Positions 28,745 to 36,662 are shown, numbered from the stretch's first letter. The stretch is DNA of 42,416 bases from DATLFI01 sp035524895 (GCA_035524895.1 DATLFI010000206.1:1-42416), one strand, 5' to 3'. The notes: generated by a model not told the origin, from the letters alone. A program made the numbers and translations.

Positions 28745-29302
28745 TCAACGCTCCGGTGGGCTCGGCTCTTCCCCGGACCCAGGGCCGGACACCGGCGCTT
28801 CGTACCAGCAGCGCTGGCCCGCGGTCTCCTCGACCGCCACTCCCAGGCGCTGCAACCGCCGGGTGGTCGCGCTGTCGAGACGCTCGACGAGCTGCTCCCA
28901 GAGGAAGCGCGCCAGGGACTCGATCGAGATGTTCCGCAGCGGCAGCAGCCGGATGTCGGCCTCGGGAAACAGGTAGCGCCGCGACTGGAAGCGCACCTCG
29001 ACCTCGGCGCGGGCGACCACCAGCCGAAGGTGCGGACTGTGCGCAGGCAGCAGGGTGCGGCTGTCGAGGTCGCTGCACAGCTCGCGAATGCGCTCTTTGA
29101 GGGAGGCCAGGTCGAGCAGCAGCTCGAGCTCGTCGAGGTCTTGGCCGCTGGCGCGAACCGCTACCTGGTAGTTGTGACCGTGCAGCAGCTCGCCGCAGTC
29201 GACGTCGAGCAGCGTGAAGTGCGCGGAGGAGAACTTGAAGTCCTCCTTTGCCAGCTCGAGGGTGAAGACGTCTCTCTCCGTGCTCGTTCGCACGACCGAC
29301 AT
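28745..29302 (-). CDS. queD: 6-carboxytetrahydropterin/6-pyruvoyltetrahydropterin synthase family protein
   Basis: Acts on dihydroneopterin triphosphate, the FolE product. Residues for the zinc site are His28 (FSSAHF), His41 and His43 (LLHGHNY), with catalytic Cys36 in between as in QueD. A NISIESLARFLWEQL helix matches the family's N-P-T-x-E-N region. At 185 residues it is longer than typical bacterial QueD (about 120), with an insertion after residue 80 and a polar tail. It could be QueD (queuosine) or a pterin synthase; no queC or queE is in the window to decide. Co-transcribed with rlmD and folE (gaps of 17 and 29 bases). Confidence 0.85.
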   Translation of the reverse strand: MSVVRTSTERDVFTLELAKEDFKFSSAHFTLLDVDCGELLHGHNYQVAVRASGQDLDELELLLDLASLKERIRELCSDLDSRTLLPAHSPHLRLVVARAEVEVRFQSRRYLFPEADIRLLPLRNISIESLARFLWEQLVERLDSATTRRLQRLGVAVEETAGQRCWYEAPVSGPGSGEEPSPPER

Positions 29303-29319
29303 GGTAGCAACGACGCGAC

Positions 29320-30573
29320 TCAGGACCTCTGTGCCAGATGGACCACGGTCTCGAGGTGCGCGGTCTGCGGGAATAGATCGAGGAATACCAGTCTCTCGGG
29401 CTCATAGGTCGGGATCAGGGCCCGCAAGTCGCGCGCGAGGGTTGCCGGGTCGCAGGAGACGTAGGTCAAGCGCTCCGGGCGCAGCGTGAGCAAGCTCTGC
29501 ACCACCGAGCGCGAAAGCCCGGTCCGCGGCGGGTCGACCACCACGCGGTCCGGTCTCGTGGCGGCGTGTTGCAGGAAGCTCTCCGCGGAGATGTTGTGGA
29601 TCTCGATCGGCTCGGGCGCTTCCTGGTCCCTGGCGTTGCGCCGCAGGTAGCGGACGGCGATGCGGTCCGACTCGACTGCCGTCACGCGGGTGTAACGCGC
29701 TCGGAGGGCGAGTGCGAACAGGCCGACCCCGGCGTAGAGGTCCCAGGCGAGCTCGCCGCGGTGGCTCCCCGCCACTTCTTCGACCAGGCGCGGCAGGAGA
29801 CCGCGATGCGCCTGGAAGAACGTTCGGGAGTCGAACTGGAAGCCGAGCTCACCCACCGCGAGATCGAGGGCGCCGTGCGGAAAACCCTCCACCAGTGGGG
29901 CATAGCTCGGACCGTCGTCGCCCACGGCCACGTCGAGCCGACGCGGCGGCTCGGCCACATTGCGGAGTCGGTCCGGGAGCGACGCCAGCTCCCGCTCCAG
30001 CCGCGGGTCGAGGATCGGACAAACCGTGGTCGGGATCAGGTCGTGGCTGCGACGGGCGAAGTACCCGGCGCGAACCGTGGGACCCTCCCCTGCCACCCGC
30101 CACTGGGCTCGGAGCCGATAGCCCCACGGCTCCCCGGTCAGCAGCACCGGCTCGGTCGCAAGCCGCAGGCCGCCGAGACGCTCGAGCGTCTCGCGGGCTG
30201 CCGCTGCCTTGAGCGGGCCCTGCAGCGAATCCTCGATGTGTTGGAGATCGCAGCCGCCGCAACGGTCGAAGACCGGGCAGGGCGGAGGCCGCCGCCCCGG
30301 ACCGGATTCCAGGAGCTCGTCGACCTCCGCTCGCGCCCAACCGACACGGCGCTCGCTGATCCGGATCCGCACCAGGTCGCCGGGCGCGGTGCGTGCAACG
30401 AGGATCGGCACGCCCTCCAGCCGAGCCAGGCCATCCCCACCCTGGACGAGCTTCTCGATCCGCAGCTCCGCCGAGTCGACCCGTGCCAACACCGCGGCCG
30501 CGTGGCGCTGGCGATCGCTCAGCCGTTCGCGATCGTCGGCGCTCTTCCGATCCTCTTCGCTCCCTCGCTGCAC
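29320..30573 (-). CDS. rlmD: 23S rRNA (uracil-5-)-methyltransferase, RlmD/RumA family
   Basis: Methylates C5 of a uridine in 23S rRNA (or tRNA) using SAM. The 417 residues comprise an N-terminal TRAM domain (about 30-95, VQGGDGLARLEG), a four-Cys iron-sulfur motif (CPVFDRCGGCDLQH plus CPILD), the FQAHRG and DLYAGVGLFAL SAM-binding region, DPPRTGL, and the catalytic SCDPATLARDL with Cys374. The GTG at 30573 is used; the first 30 residues are charged and may not be conserved, so a later start is possible. The exact target (U1939, U747 or U54 of tRNA) cannot be read from sequence. Confidence 0.93.
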   Translation of the reverse strand: MQRGSEEDRKSADDRERLSDRQRHAAAVLARVDSAELRIEKLVQGGDGLARLEGVPILVARTAPGDLVRIRISERRVGWARAEVDELLESGPGRRPPPCPVFDRCGGCDLQHIEDSLQGPLKAAAARETLERLGGLRLATEPVLLTGEPWGYRLRAQWRVAGEGPTVRAGYFARRSHDLIPTTVCPILDPRLERELASLPDRLRNVAEPPRRLDVAVGDDGPSYAPLVEGFPHGALDLAVGELGFQFDSRTFFQAHRGLLPRLVEEVAGSHRGELAWDLYAGVGLFALALRARYTRVTAVESDRIAVRYLRRNARDQEAPEPIEIHNISAESFLQHAATRPDRVVVDPPRTGLSRSVVQSLLTLRPERLTYVSCDPATLARDLRALIPTYEPERLVFLDLFPQTAHLETVVHLAQRS

Positions 30574-30651
30574 GGCTCCGGCACCTCACCGTCTGGTCCC
30601 AGCGGGCCGGCCGCAGAAGTCCCTGCGACCAGCCTTGGTCGGCCGACTGTC

Positions 30652-31713
30652 TCAGATCTCGCGGTAGATCCACCGCCGAATCGGTTGCAGCAGCCGAGCG
30701 ACCTCGTCCCAGTCGGGGTTCATGCGCCATAGCGTCCCGGCCACCGACGAGAGCAAAGAGTTGCCGTCCTGCGGGGTGAAACAGAAGCCATACACGTCGC
30801 GCTTTCGATGCACTGTCACGGTCGGCAGCACCACCACGGTCTGCGACAGGATGCGGCCGTAATACCCGTGGTCCCGGCCGAAACTGAAGATGAGGTTCGC
30901 GTCGCGCTTCTCGGTGACCGCGACGCGAGGGTTGCCGCGCAGCCGTTCGACGATCTCCTCGAGGGTGGTGTCGCGGCCCATACTCAGGTGGAACCAGATC
31001 GAGTGCATGTACTGGCTGTTGACCTTGAGCGCGCTCGAGAACAGGTCGAGGTCGGCGCCTAGCGTCCTGAACACGTGGTACGCGTCACGAGCGTGATGGG
31101 TGCCGAAGTCGGCGTCCTCGTGCCTTCCGACGCTGGGGGACGGAATGAACTTGTCGGACTGACTGATGTCGTTCGCTCGACGAATGCAAACGAACTCGGC
31201 CCGGTCGAGCTCGATCTTCCCGTCACGCTCGCACAGTGTCTTGACCAGCGTCGTGATGTTGTGGGTGTTGCACGAGACGACCTGCAGGAAGCGATCGGCA
31301 TCCGCATCGAGAGCCTCGTCGTTGATTCCGCGGGCGTAAGGCTTGCCGAATCCGAACTCGCTGCCCTGAGCGATGAAGCCCTGCGGGCCCTCTTGGGTCT
31401 CGTAGATCCGCTCCCGGTGGGCGTTCCCGCCCGGGGTGCAGTCCATCACCACGGTAGCGCGCCGCAGTGCCTCGTCGTTCTCGTAGCTGACCTTGTGACC
31501 GAGCGCCTCGAACTCGCGCCGACGCTCGGGATCCACGACCAGCCGAGCGCCGCGCGCCATCAAGTGCTCCAGCTTGGCACGATCCGACTTCAGCGGCGTC
31601 CGCTTGTGAAAGGTGACTTCGTCGATTCCCATCTTGTCGGCGAAGTCGGTGAACAGGCCGATCAGCGGCTCTCCAATGGTCCCGGTACCCACGACGTGCA
31701 CGATTCTGCTCAT
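30652..31713 (-). CDS. Archaeal-type (class II) glyceraldehyde-3-phosphate dehydrogenase homologue
   Basis: Probable NAD(P)-dependent dehydrogenase of 353 residues related to the archaeal class of GAPDH, distinct from bacterial GapA. Seen: a Rossmann start VVGTGTIGEPL, VVMDCTPGGN (class II has DCTPSG/EG here), the catalytic-site VVSCNTHNIT with Cys148, CIRRANDISQSD, a DFGTHHARD segment and KVNSQYMHSIWFHLSMGRDTTLEEI. The ATG has GAGGGAAGC just upstream. In archaea the enzyme makes 1,3-bisphosphoglycerate; in this bacterium the substrate is unproven, and no other glycolytic gene is close. It is followed, after 78 bases, by rlmD. Confidence 0.75.
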   Translation of the reverse strand: MSRIVHVVGTGTIGEPLIGLFTDFADKMGIDEVTFHKRTPLKSDRAKLEHLMARGARLVVDPERRREFEALGHKVSYENDEALRRATVVMDCTPGGNAHRERIYETQEGPQGFIAQGSEFGFGKPYARGINDEALDADADRFLQVVSCNTHNITTLVKTLCERDGKIELDRAEFVCIRRANDISQSDKFIPSPSVGRHEDADFGTHHARDAYHVFRTLGADLDLFSSALKVNSQYMHSIWFHLSMGRDTTLEEIVERLRGNPRVAVTEKRDANLIFSFGRDHGYYGRILSQTVVVLPTVTVHRKRDVYGFCFTPQDGNSLLSSVAGTLWRMNPDWDEVARLLQPIRRWIYREI

Positions 31714-31937
31714 GCTTCCCTCGGATTCTTCGATGTCAGATCGACTCGATCATCGGGCCGGAGTCGCGAAACTCTGTGCCACGACCCGAAGCGCTCGACG
31801 GTCGGTTCACGTCTGCACAGCCACTCGGCGCGCCGCGGAGCCTTCGAGGCGGAAAGACCTGTTCCCGTCGACGCTACGCCCCCCAGTCCCCGAGCGACCT
31901 TCTGCCCCGCAGGGCATGGGGGCGTCGAGCCTTTGCC

Positions 31938-32228
31938 TCAGTCTCCAGCCTCACCCGCAGAGCCGCCCCACGCACCGTGGCGCCCTCCTCCCCTCCAACC
32001 CGGGTTCCGACGGGCGAAGTCGTCCAGCTCCATCGGCACTTCGAGCAGGGTCCTGGTCACGCTGGCATTGCACGGGCCGCCCTCGCACTCGTAGGTATAG
32101 ACATTCCAGCCCTCGCGGCGAGAGAACCCGGACAGCGTCTGGTAGCCGTTGCACTGTCCGCAGCGGATCGTGAGGTTGCGAATGCTGAACGACCGCGGGT
32201 CTCGCTCATGATCGGTGGGCACGGCCAT
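31938..32228 (-). CDS. Small protein with two Cys pairs
   Basis: A 96-residue protein starting at an ATG two bases past the stop of the thioredoxin-like gene. The core has CGQC (Cys23, Cys26) and CEGGPC (Cys48, Cys53), spaced as in a zinc-ribbon, with aromatic residues between them (WNVYTYE). The tail is Gly-rich (WRGGGRHGAWGGS). It is not a family I can name. Tight coupling to a thioredoxin-fold protein suggests redox or metal-related work, but this is inference. Confidence 0.65.
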   Translation of the reverse strand: MAVPTDHERDPRSFSIRNLTIRCGQCNGYQTLSGFSRREGWNVYTYECEGGPCNASVTRTLLEVPMELDDFARRNPGWRGGGRHGAWGGSAGEAGD

Positions 32229-32230
32229 GG

Positions 32231-32842
32231 TCAGCTCGCCAGGACCGCGTCCAGTGTCCGGCGAAGCCGGCTCGTCCCCGTGATACCGACACTCTCGAGC
32301 ACCACCTTGCCCTCGGCATCCAGCACCACCACCGTGGGCAGGCCCGCGATACCCGCGCGCGCCGACAAGCTGCCGTCCTCGTCGAGCACGAGGGGATAAG
32401 GGAAGGGGTGCTTGGCCGCGTACTCGCGTACCAGCTCGGCCGGCTCCCCGAAGTTCACCGCGAGGAACGCCACGCCCCGACCACCGTACTCCTCGTACAA
32501 GGTATGAAGGATGTCGGCCTGGACGGCACAAGGGCCGCACCAAGTCGCCCAGAACTCGAGCACCACGGCGCGGCCAGGCAAATCGGCAGGGCCCAGCAGC
32601 TTGCCGTCCAATGTCGGCAACCGGAGACTCGCCAGGGAGAGCGCCTGGACCGAGCGGACCTCGTCTCCCCCTGCGGTCGCGGGGCCGACCATGGACCCCT
32701 CGAGCCGCTGGCGACCGAGCCAGAACCCCAAAGTCGAGGCGGCAACCAAGGCCGCCAGGAACAACAGAAACCCGGCCGCCCTACGAACCGGCCTCGTTGC
32801 CACTCTGCTGGGGTCGGTGTCGGTCTCGGCCTGCACGCTCAC
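32231..32842 (-). CDS. TlpA/ResA-like membrane-anchored thioredoxin
   Basis: Thiol-disulfide oxidoreductase facing the periplasm, 203 residues from GTG 32842. A single N-terminal membrane segment (AAGFLLFLALVAASTLGFWL type, residues about 22-42) is preceded by positive charges, so the catalytic domain is outside. The active site is WATWCGPC (Cys102, Cys105), followed by VAFLAVNF and the cis-Pro strand AGIAGLPTVVVLD. Proteins of this kind serve cytochrome c maturation or envelope redox tasks; no ccm gene is near. The frame is open 49 codons upstream, but GTG 32842 gives the best leader and sits six bases after a -10-like TATCCT. Confidence 0.9.
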   Translation of the reverse strand: MSVQAETDTDPSRVATRPVRRAAGFLLFLAALVAASTLGFWLGRQRLEGSMVGPATAGGDEVRSVQALSLASLRLPTLDGKLLGPADLPGRAVVLEFWATWCGPCAVQADILHTLYEEYGGRGVAFLAVNFGEPAELVREYAAKHPFPYPLVLDEDGSLSARAGIAGLPTVVVLDAEGKVVLESVGITGTSRLRRTLDAVLAS

Positions 32843-32848
32843 GGCGCA

Positions 32849-32878
32849 AGGATAGTCGACCCCTGCGCACGCCACCAA
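32849..32878 (-). promoter_or_regulatory. Candidate leaderless promoter of the TlpA-like gene
   Basis: Minus strand TTGGTG (32878-32873), 18 bases, TATCCT (32854-32849), then six bases and the GTG start codon. Transcription would begin at the start codon. Confidence 0.5.
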
Positions 32879-32974
32879 GCAGGATCCAACCCGCTCGCGT
32901 ACCGAGGACCGGGGCGAGGAGCCGAGACAACTGGAGCAGCGAGCGTCCCCCCGGAGGGAGAAAGGAGGCAGGAA

Positions 32975-33002
32975 GGACCCGGGACCCAAGAGCCCCGGGC
33001 CC
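32975..33002 (-). terminator. Possible terminator of the lysine-rich gene
   Basis: GGGCCCGGG (33002-32994) pairs with CCCGGGTCC (32983-32975) through nine pairs including one G-U, loop ten bases, followed by TTCCTGCC. The T-tract is poor, so this is tentative. It lies about 98 bases past the lysine-rich gene. Confidence 0.3.
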
Positions 33003-33099
33003 TACCCCGGCTCTCATCGGCGTCGAGCGAAGGCGCAGGGCCGCCGCTCTACCGCCGCAGCTCGGAAGCTGCGGCGATCCGACGCAATCGAGAGAAGGC

Positions 33100-33342
33100 T
33101 TACTTGCCGACCAGCGGCAGCAGGGCGGCGGGCTTGCGGCTCGCCTTCTTCCTCGTAGCCCGCTTCTTGGTCGCCTTCTTCTTGCCGGCCTTCTTCTTGC
33201 CGGCCTTCTTCCTCGTAGCCTTCTTCTTGGTCGCCTTCTTCTTGGCGGCCTTCTTCTTGCCGGCCTTCTTCTTGGTGGCCTTCTTCTTGGCGGCCTTCTT
33301 CTTGGTCGCCTTCTTCTTCGTGGTCTTCTTCTTCGCTGCCAT
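33100..33342 (-). CDS. Histone H1-like lysine/alanine repeat protein
   Basis: An 80-residue very basic protein: Met, then 14 pentapeptides of the form A-x-K-K-K (x is T, A, G or S; a few Lys become Arg), then AALLPLVGK. This resembles the C-terminal tail of eukaryotic H1 and bacterial Hc1/AlgP-like proteins that coat or condense DNA. The ATG at 33342 is preceded by a purine-rich GGGAGAGAGA. In DNA the gene is a run of 15-base tandem repeats, so repeat number may vary between strains. A longer frame from 33519 adds Arg/Ser-rich residues without repeats and is less likely. The leader may be about 290 bases if the promoter at 33635-33663 is used. Confidence 0.8.
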   Translation of the reverse strand: MAAKKKTTKKKATKKKAAKKKATKKKAGKKKAAKKKATKKKATRKKAGKKKAGKKKATKKRATRKKASRKPAALLPLVGK

Positions 33343-33634
33343 CTGGTCTCTCTCCCAAATATGGGTCAAAACCGTGGAGCGACGCCACCGGCGACGCCCC
33401 GCTTTCGAAGCGCGACGCCGACGATACGGTCGCCGCGGACTTCCCGTGGAAGGCTGCCCTGCCGAGTACACCTGCGAAGCGCTGCCGCCGCCCCGACTCG
33501 CCGAAGACCACTCGAGCACCCATGTAGGTGTCTCGCTGTGGCGTGAAGCTCGGGTGTCTTCGTCGCGGTCATTTTGGCGCTCAGCGTCCTCGGCGGTTTC
33601 TCACTGGGCTCGACTGGGAGGACGATTCACCGGC

Positions 33635-33663
33635 ACGGTACGTGAAGGAGTAGGGAAAGTCAA
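33635..33663 (-). promoter_or_regulatory. Candidate sigma-70-type promoter for the lysine-rich gene
   Basis: Minus strand TTGACT (33663-33658), 17 bases, TACCGT (33640-33635). The -35 begins one base after the T-tract of the upstream gene's terminator. The start would be near 33628, leaving about 286 bases of leader (to 33343) in which I see no convincing gene or riboswitch; a CCCAAATATGGG near-palindrome sits at 33354-33365. Confidence 0.45.
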
Positions 33664-33664
33664 G

Positions 33665-33684
33665 AAAAAACCCAACATGTTGGG
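33665..33684 (-). terminator. Intrinsic terminator of the phosphatase-superfamily gene
   Basis: On the minus strand the palindrome CCCAACATGTTGGG (33684-33671) is followed directly by six Ts (33670-33665). It lies 20 bases after the stop codon at 33704. Stem of five pairs with a four-base loop; clear T-tract. Confidence 0.7.
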
Positions 33685-33703
33685 GTCGAGAGCATGCTCT
33701 ACG

Positions 33704-34684
33704 CTATCGGTCGGCGCGTCCATCTCCCGGAACGCCATCGGATCTGTCCTCAAAAGGGGTCGCGCCGCCGTCGAGAGTACGCAAAACGGCTGGGACCAGT
33801 CCTGTGATCGAGCGCACGCGACGAAAATTCGCCGCATGGCGCCCGAACACCAGCAAAGGCACGGGGTTGCGGGTGTGCAGCCGGTGTTCGCCGGCCTCGA
33901 GATTGCCGTGGTCGCTCACCACCGCCAAGGTCACGTCGGGCGTCAGGTTTGCGACCGCCCCGGCCAAGAGGCCGTCGATCCTGCGGAGGGCCTCCGCAGG
34001 ACCGACTGGTCCCCGGCCATGCCCAGCGAGGTCCGTCAAGTGTGACTCGAACAGGGTCAACCGGTGGGCAGCAGCCAGTGCAGCGAGGTCGCGGCCGGCC
34101 TGCTCAGGCGTCGAGAGGGCGCGCTCGGCTCCCCACAGGTCGCCCACCACGTCCCAAGTCACTGCCTCGCCGCGTTCGAGCTCGGCGGCACCACGCAAGC
34201 GCCCACCTCCCGCCCATAGCGCCCAAGCGCTCGCGGGCCAGCGCAGCCGACGCCGTTGCACCAGCTCTGCGTAACTCGGTGCGTAGGCGTTCGCCAGCGT
34301 GAAAGCGTGGCCTCGACGCTGCAAGGCTCGGAACAGGCTCGCGCGCGCGAGGATGCGCTGTAGGCGGGGCCCTGGAAAGGCCGCCACGTGGTGCCCCAGC
34401 TTCCGCGCGGCGTTGACGCCCGTGTAGAGCGAGGTCTGGCCGGTCGCGCTCTGCGGCAGCCCCGGCACACCCAAGGTGGCGTCGAGAGCCCGCAGACAGA
34501 GCCCCGGCCGCCGCTGCAGTTGCTCGACCGTCAATGGACCCCCCAGGAGGTCGCGGATCGCCGGTGTCGGCAGGAGGGCGAGCGGGTTTCGAGGTCCGGC
34601 AGGCGCCAGCCCAACGCCGTCGAAGAACAGCAGCAGCAGGCGCGCCGGAGAGGTCGCGGGCGGTGCTAAGCTGTCGAGTCGCAT
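33704..34684 (-). CDS. Alkaline phosphatase-superfamily metalloenzyme
   Basis: A 326-residue cytoplasmic enzyme of the alkaline phosphatase/phosphoglycerate-mutase superfamily. The metal ligands and nucleophile are evident: FFDGVG with Asp22, the nucleophile loop QSATGQTSLYTG (78-89), ESHLTDLAGHG and SDHGNLE near residue 264. It is shorter than phosphopentomutase or iPGM (about 400-500) and lacks the iPGM insert domain, so the specific reaction is unknown. The ATG at 34684 is the only usable start before Asp22; it shares the CATG palindrome with the ATG of the divergent coiled-coil gene. A terminator follows at 33665. Confidence 0.82.
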   Translation of the reverse strand: MRLDSLAPPATSPARLLLLFFDGVGLAPAGPRNPLALLPTPAIRDLLGGPLTVEQLQRRPGLCLRALDATLGVPGLPQSATGQTSLYTGVNAARKLGHHVAAFPGPRLQRILARASLFRALQRRGHAFTLANAYAPSYAELVQRRRLRWPASAWALWAGGGRLRGAAELERGEAVTWDVVGDLWGAERALSTPEQAGRDLAALAAAHRLTLFESHLTDLAGHGRGPVGPAEALRRIDGLLAGAVANLTPDVTLAVVSDHGNLEAGEHRLHTRNPVPLLVFGRHAANFRRVRSITGLVPAVLRTLDGGATPFEDRSDGVPGDGRADR

Positions 34685-34979
34685 GGAGCGAAGGGACGTG
34701 AAGTCAGCCTACGAGCTGGCCATGGAGCGGCTCGACCGCGACGGCATCGGGCGCCCGCGCCTGGAGGCCTTGAGCGAAGAGGTGCGCGCCCGCATGACAG
34801 AGGCGCGACAGAAGGCCGAGGCGAAGCTGGCCGAGCTGGAGATCCTCCACCAGAAGAAGCTGCAATCGATCGCCGACGCCGCCGAGCGACAGCGAGCCGA
34901 GGAGGAGTACCAGATCGAGCGCCGGCGGATCGAGGACCGACGCGACCGTGACATCGAGCGGCTCCGCGAGGCATCGTGA
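34683..34979 (+). CDS. Small charged coiled-coil protein
   Basis: A 98-residue protein rich in Glu, Arg and Lys, with heptad-like helix from about residue 30 to the end (MTEARQKAEAKLAELEILHQ; RAEEEYQIERRRIEDRRDRD). Unrecognised. The ATG at 34683 overlaps head to head with the divergent gene's ATG; an in-frame GTG at 34698 with GGAG ten bases before it is an alternative that avoids the overlap. It ends in a GTGA overlap with the S4 gene, so it is translationally coupled to an RNA-binding protein and may act on ribosomes or RNA. Confidence 0.65.
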   Translation: MERRDVKSAYELAMERLDRDGIGRPRLEALSEEVRARMTEARQKAEAKLAELEILHQKKLQSIADAAERQRAEEEYQIERRRIEDRRDRDIERLREAS

Positions 34980-35368
34980 CCGCTCCGGACCCCGCCGAGG
35001 TCCGCCTCGACAAGTGGCTGCAGGTCGCACGAGCCTTCAAGACCCGCAGCCAGGCCACTCGCGCCTGCGCTCTGGGTCGTGTCCAGGTCAATGGCGAGCG
35101 AGCCAAACCGCATCGGTCGTTGCGCGTGGGAGATGTAGTGGAGATCAAAGCAGGCGACTGGACACGGGTCCTGGCGGTGCTGCTCCTGCGCGACCGTCCG
35201 GTAGCCAAGGCCGACGCCGCGACACTCTACGAGGATCGCAGCCCGCCGCGACCCACTCGCGATCCGATCGAGCGAACAGCAGTGCGCCTCCACGCGCGAC
35301 GGGAGCGCGGGACCGGCAGACCGACGAAGCAGGATCGGCGCCGCATCGAGCGTCTGCGCGAGGGGTGA
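34976..35368 (+). CDS. hslR: S4-domain RNA-binding protein, Hsp15 (HslR)-like
   Basis: A 130-residue RNA-binding protein. The S4 fold is complete: VRLDKWLQVARAFKTRSQATRACALGRVQVNGERAKPHRSLRVGD with the usual D-K-W-L start and V-N-G turn, followed by VVEIKAGDWTRVLAV. The tail is basic (RRERGTGRPTKQDRRRIERL), as in Hsp15, which in E. coli binds 50S subunits carrying stalled nascent chains with free tRNA. The GTG overlaps the previous stop (GTGA). Convergent with dinB, 28 bases apart. Confidence 0.88.
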   Translation: MTAPDPAEVRLDKWLQVARAFKTRSQATRACALGRVQVNGERAKPHRSLRVGDVVEIKAGDWTRVLAVLLLRDRPVAKADAATLYEDRSPPRPTRDPIERTAVRLHARRERGTGRPTKQDRRRIERLREG

Positions 35369-35396
35369 GTCGTCCATGGCGGCCCAGGGACGACTG

Positions 35397-36608
35397 CTAG
35401 CCCCAAGATCCGCTCACGGGAGCCGATAGCTCCGGCAGAACGAGCTGGCGCCGGTGATCCTCCGCGATCAGCCTCGAGACGCCCACGCCCACCAGACGCA
35501 CCGGTCGCCTGCCCGCGTCGGTGCGCGCGAGTAGCAGCCTCGCGGCAGCCTCCAGCTCGGCCTGGTCGGAGGTCGGATAGGGCAGGGTGTGCGACCGCGT
35601 GACGGTGGTGAAGTCGGGGTAGCGCACCTTGATGGTGACTGTGGCGCCCAGCAGGCGGTGACGCGCCAGTCCCGCTGCGACCTCGTGAGCCTGCTGCACC
35701 AGTTCCCGTTCGACGGCGGAGTAGTCCCGCAGGTCGCGCTCGTAGGTGCGCTCCGAGCTGTAGCTCTTGCGCTCGCTCCTCGTCTCGACGGGCCGGTCGT
35801 CGACACCGCGGGCGAATCGGTGGAGAGTCGTCCCGTAGCGACCGAGCCGGCTCACCAGGCGCTCCAGAGGCACCTCGCGAAGCTGAGCTACGGTACGCAC
35901 GTCCAGCTCCTCGGCGAGGATGCGCTCCGTGGCGGGGCCGACGCCCTGGAGCTTGCGCACGGCGAGCGGCCCCAGGAACTCGAACACCCGGTGCGGCGGC
36001 ACGACCGTGAGCCCATCGGGCTTGTTGCAGTCGGACGCGATCTTTGCCACCAGACGGTTGGGGCCGACGCCGACGCTGACGGTCAGCCCGGTCTGACCTC
36101 GCACCCGCTCGCGGATCGCGCGCGCCACCGCGGTGGCTGAGCCATACGGCTGGTAGGCCTCCGTGACATCGAGATACCCCTCGTCGATCGAGACCGCCTG
36201 CACCAGAGCCGTGAAGGTGCGGAAGATCTCGAAGACCCGGCGCGACTCCTCGCGGTACCTCGAGAACTCCGGTCGCAGGAAGACCGTGGCGGCACACAGC
36301 CGGCGTGCTTGCGCACTGGGCATCGCCGAACGAATGCCGAAGCGCCGTGCCTCGTAGCTCGCCGCGGCCACCACCCCCCGGCTTTCGGGATCGCCGCCCA
36401 CCACCACCGGCCTTCCACGCAACGAAGGGTCGTCGCGCTGGTGGATCGCGGCGTAGAAGCAATCCATGTCGCAGTGGAGGATCCTGCGATCGGTGCGGGG
36501 CTCGTCGCGGGTCACTGCGCTCGTGGCGCCGGCCCTCCTGCGTTCGGTCGAGTTTGCGATCCATCCCTGCGGCGCCGCGCGGCCAGCATCGGCGCCGACC
36601 GATGCCAC
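35397..36608 (-). CDS. dinB: DNA polymerase IV (DinB, Y family)
   Basis: Translesion DNA polymerase. The 403 residues start with GTG 36608, preceded by GGAGG eight bases upstream; a GTG at 36515 would give 372. Catalytic palm residues are in LHCDMDCFYAAI and the later AVSIDEGYLDV (Ser-Ile-Asp-Glu), with YEARRFGIRSAM in the fingers, VGVGPNRLVAKIASDCNKPDG, the helix-hairpin-helix GVGPATERIL and a little-finger domain (SSERTYERDLRD onward). The C-terminus ends without a recognisable beta-clamp motif, although LVLPEL is a possible weak one. The first 40 residues are an unconserved basic extension. No LexA-type box is obvious. Confidence 0.95.
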   Translation of the reverse strand: MASVGADAGRAAPQGWIANSTERRRAGATSAVTRDEPRTDRRILHCDMDCFYAAIHQRDDPSLRGRPVVVGGDPESRGVVAAASYEARRFGIRSAMPSAQARRLCAATVFLRPEFSRYREESRRVFEIFRTFTALVQAVSIDEGYLDVTEAYQPYGSATAVARAIRERVRGQTGLTVSVGVGPNRLVAKIASDCNKPDGLTVVPPHRVFEFLGPLAVRKLQGVGPATERILAEELDVRTVAQLREVPLERLVSRLGRYGTTLHRFARGVDDRPVETRSERKSYSSERTYERDLRDYSAVERELVQQAHEVAAGLARHRLLGATVTIKVRYPDFTTVTRSHTLPYPTSDQAELEAAARLLLARTDAGRRPVRLVGVGVSRLIAEDHRRQLVLPELSAPVSGSWG

Positions 36609-36662
36609 CGGTTTCGCCTCCGGCCCATCTCGCTTGGCTCGATGGCCTCGGGCGAGACCTCG

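Noticed and set aside
33354..33365. CCCAAATATGGG resembling a eukaryotic CArG box
   Set aside because: Such boxes have no meaning in bacteria; kept only as an AT-rich near-palindrome before the H1-like start.
33366..33572. 68-codon open frame in the leader of the H1-like gene
   Set aside because: No family similarity, poor ribosome-binding site and Arg-rich random-looking content.
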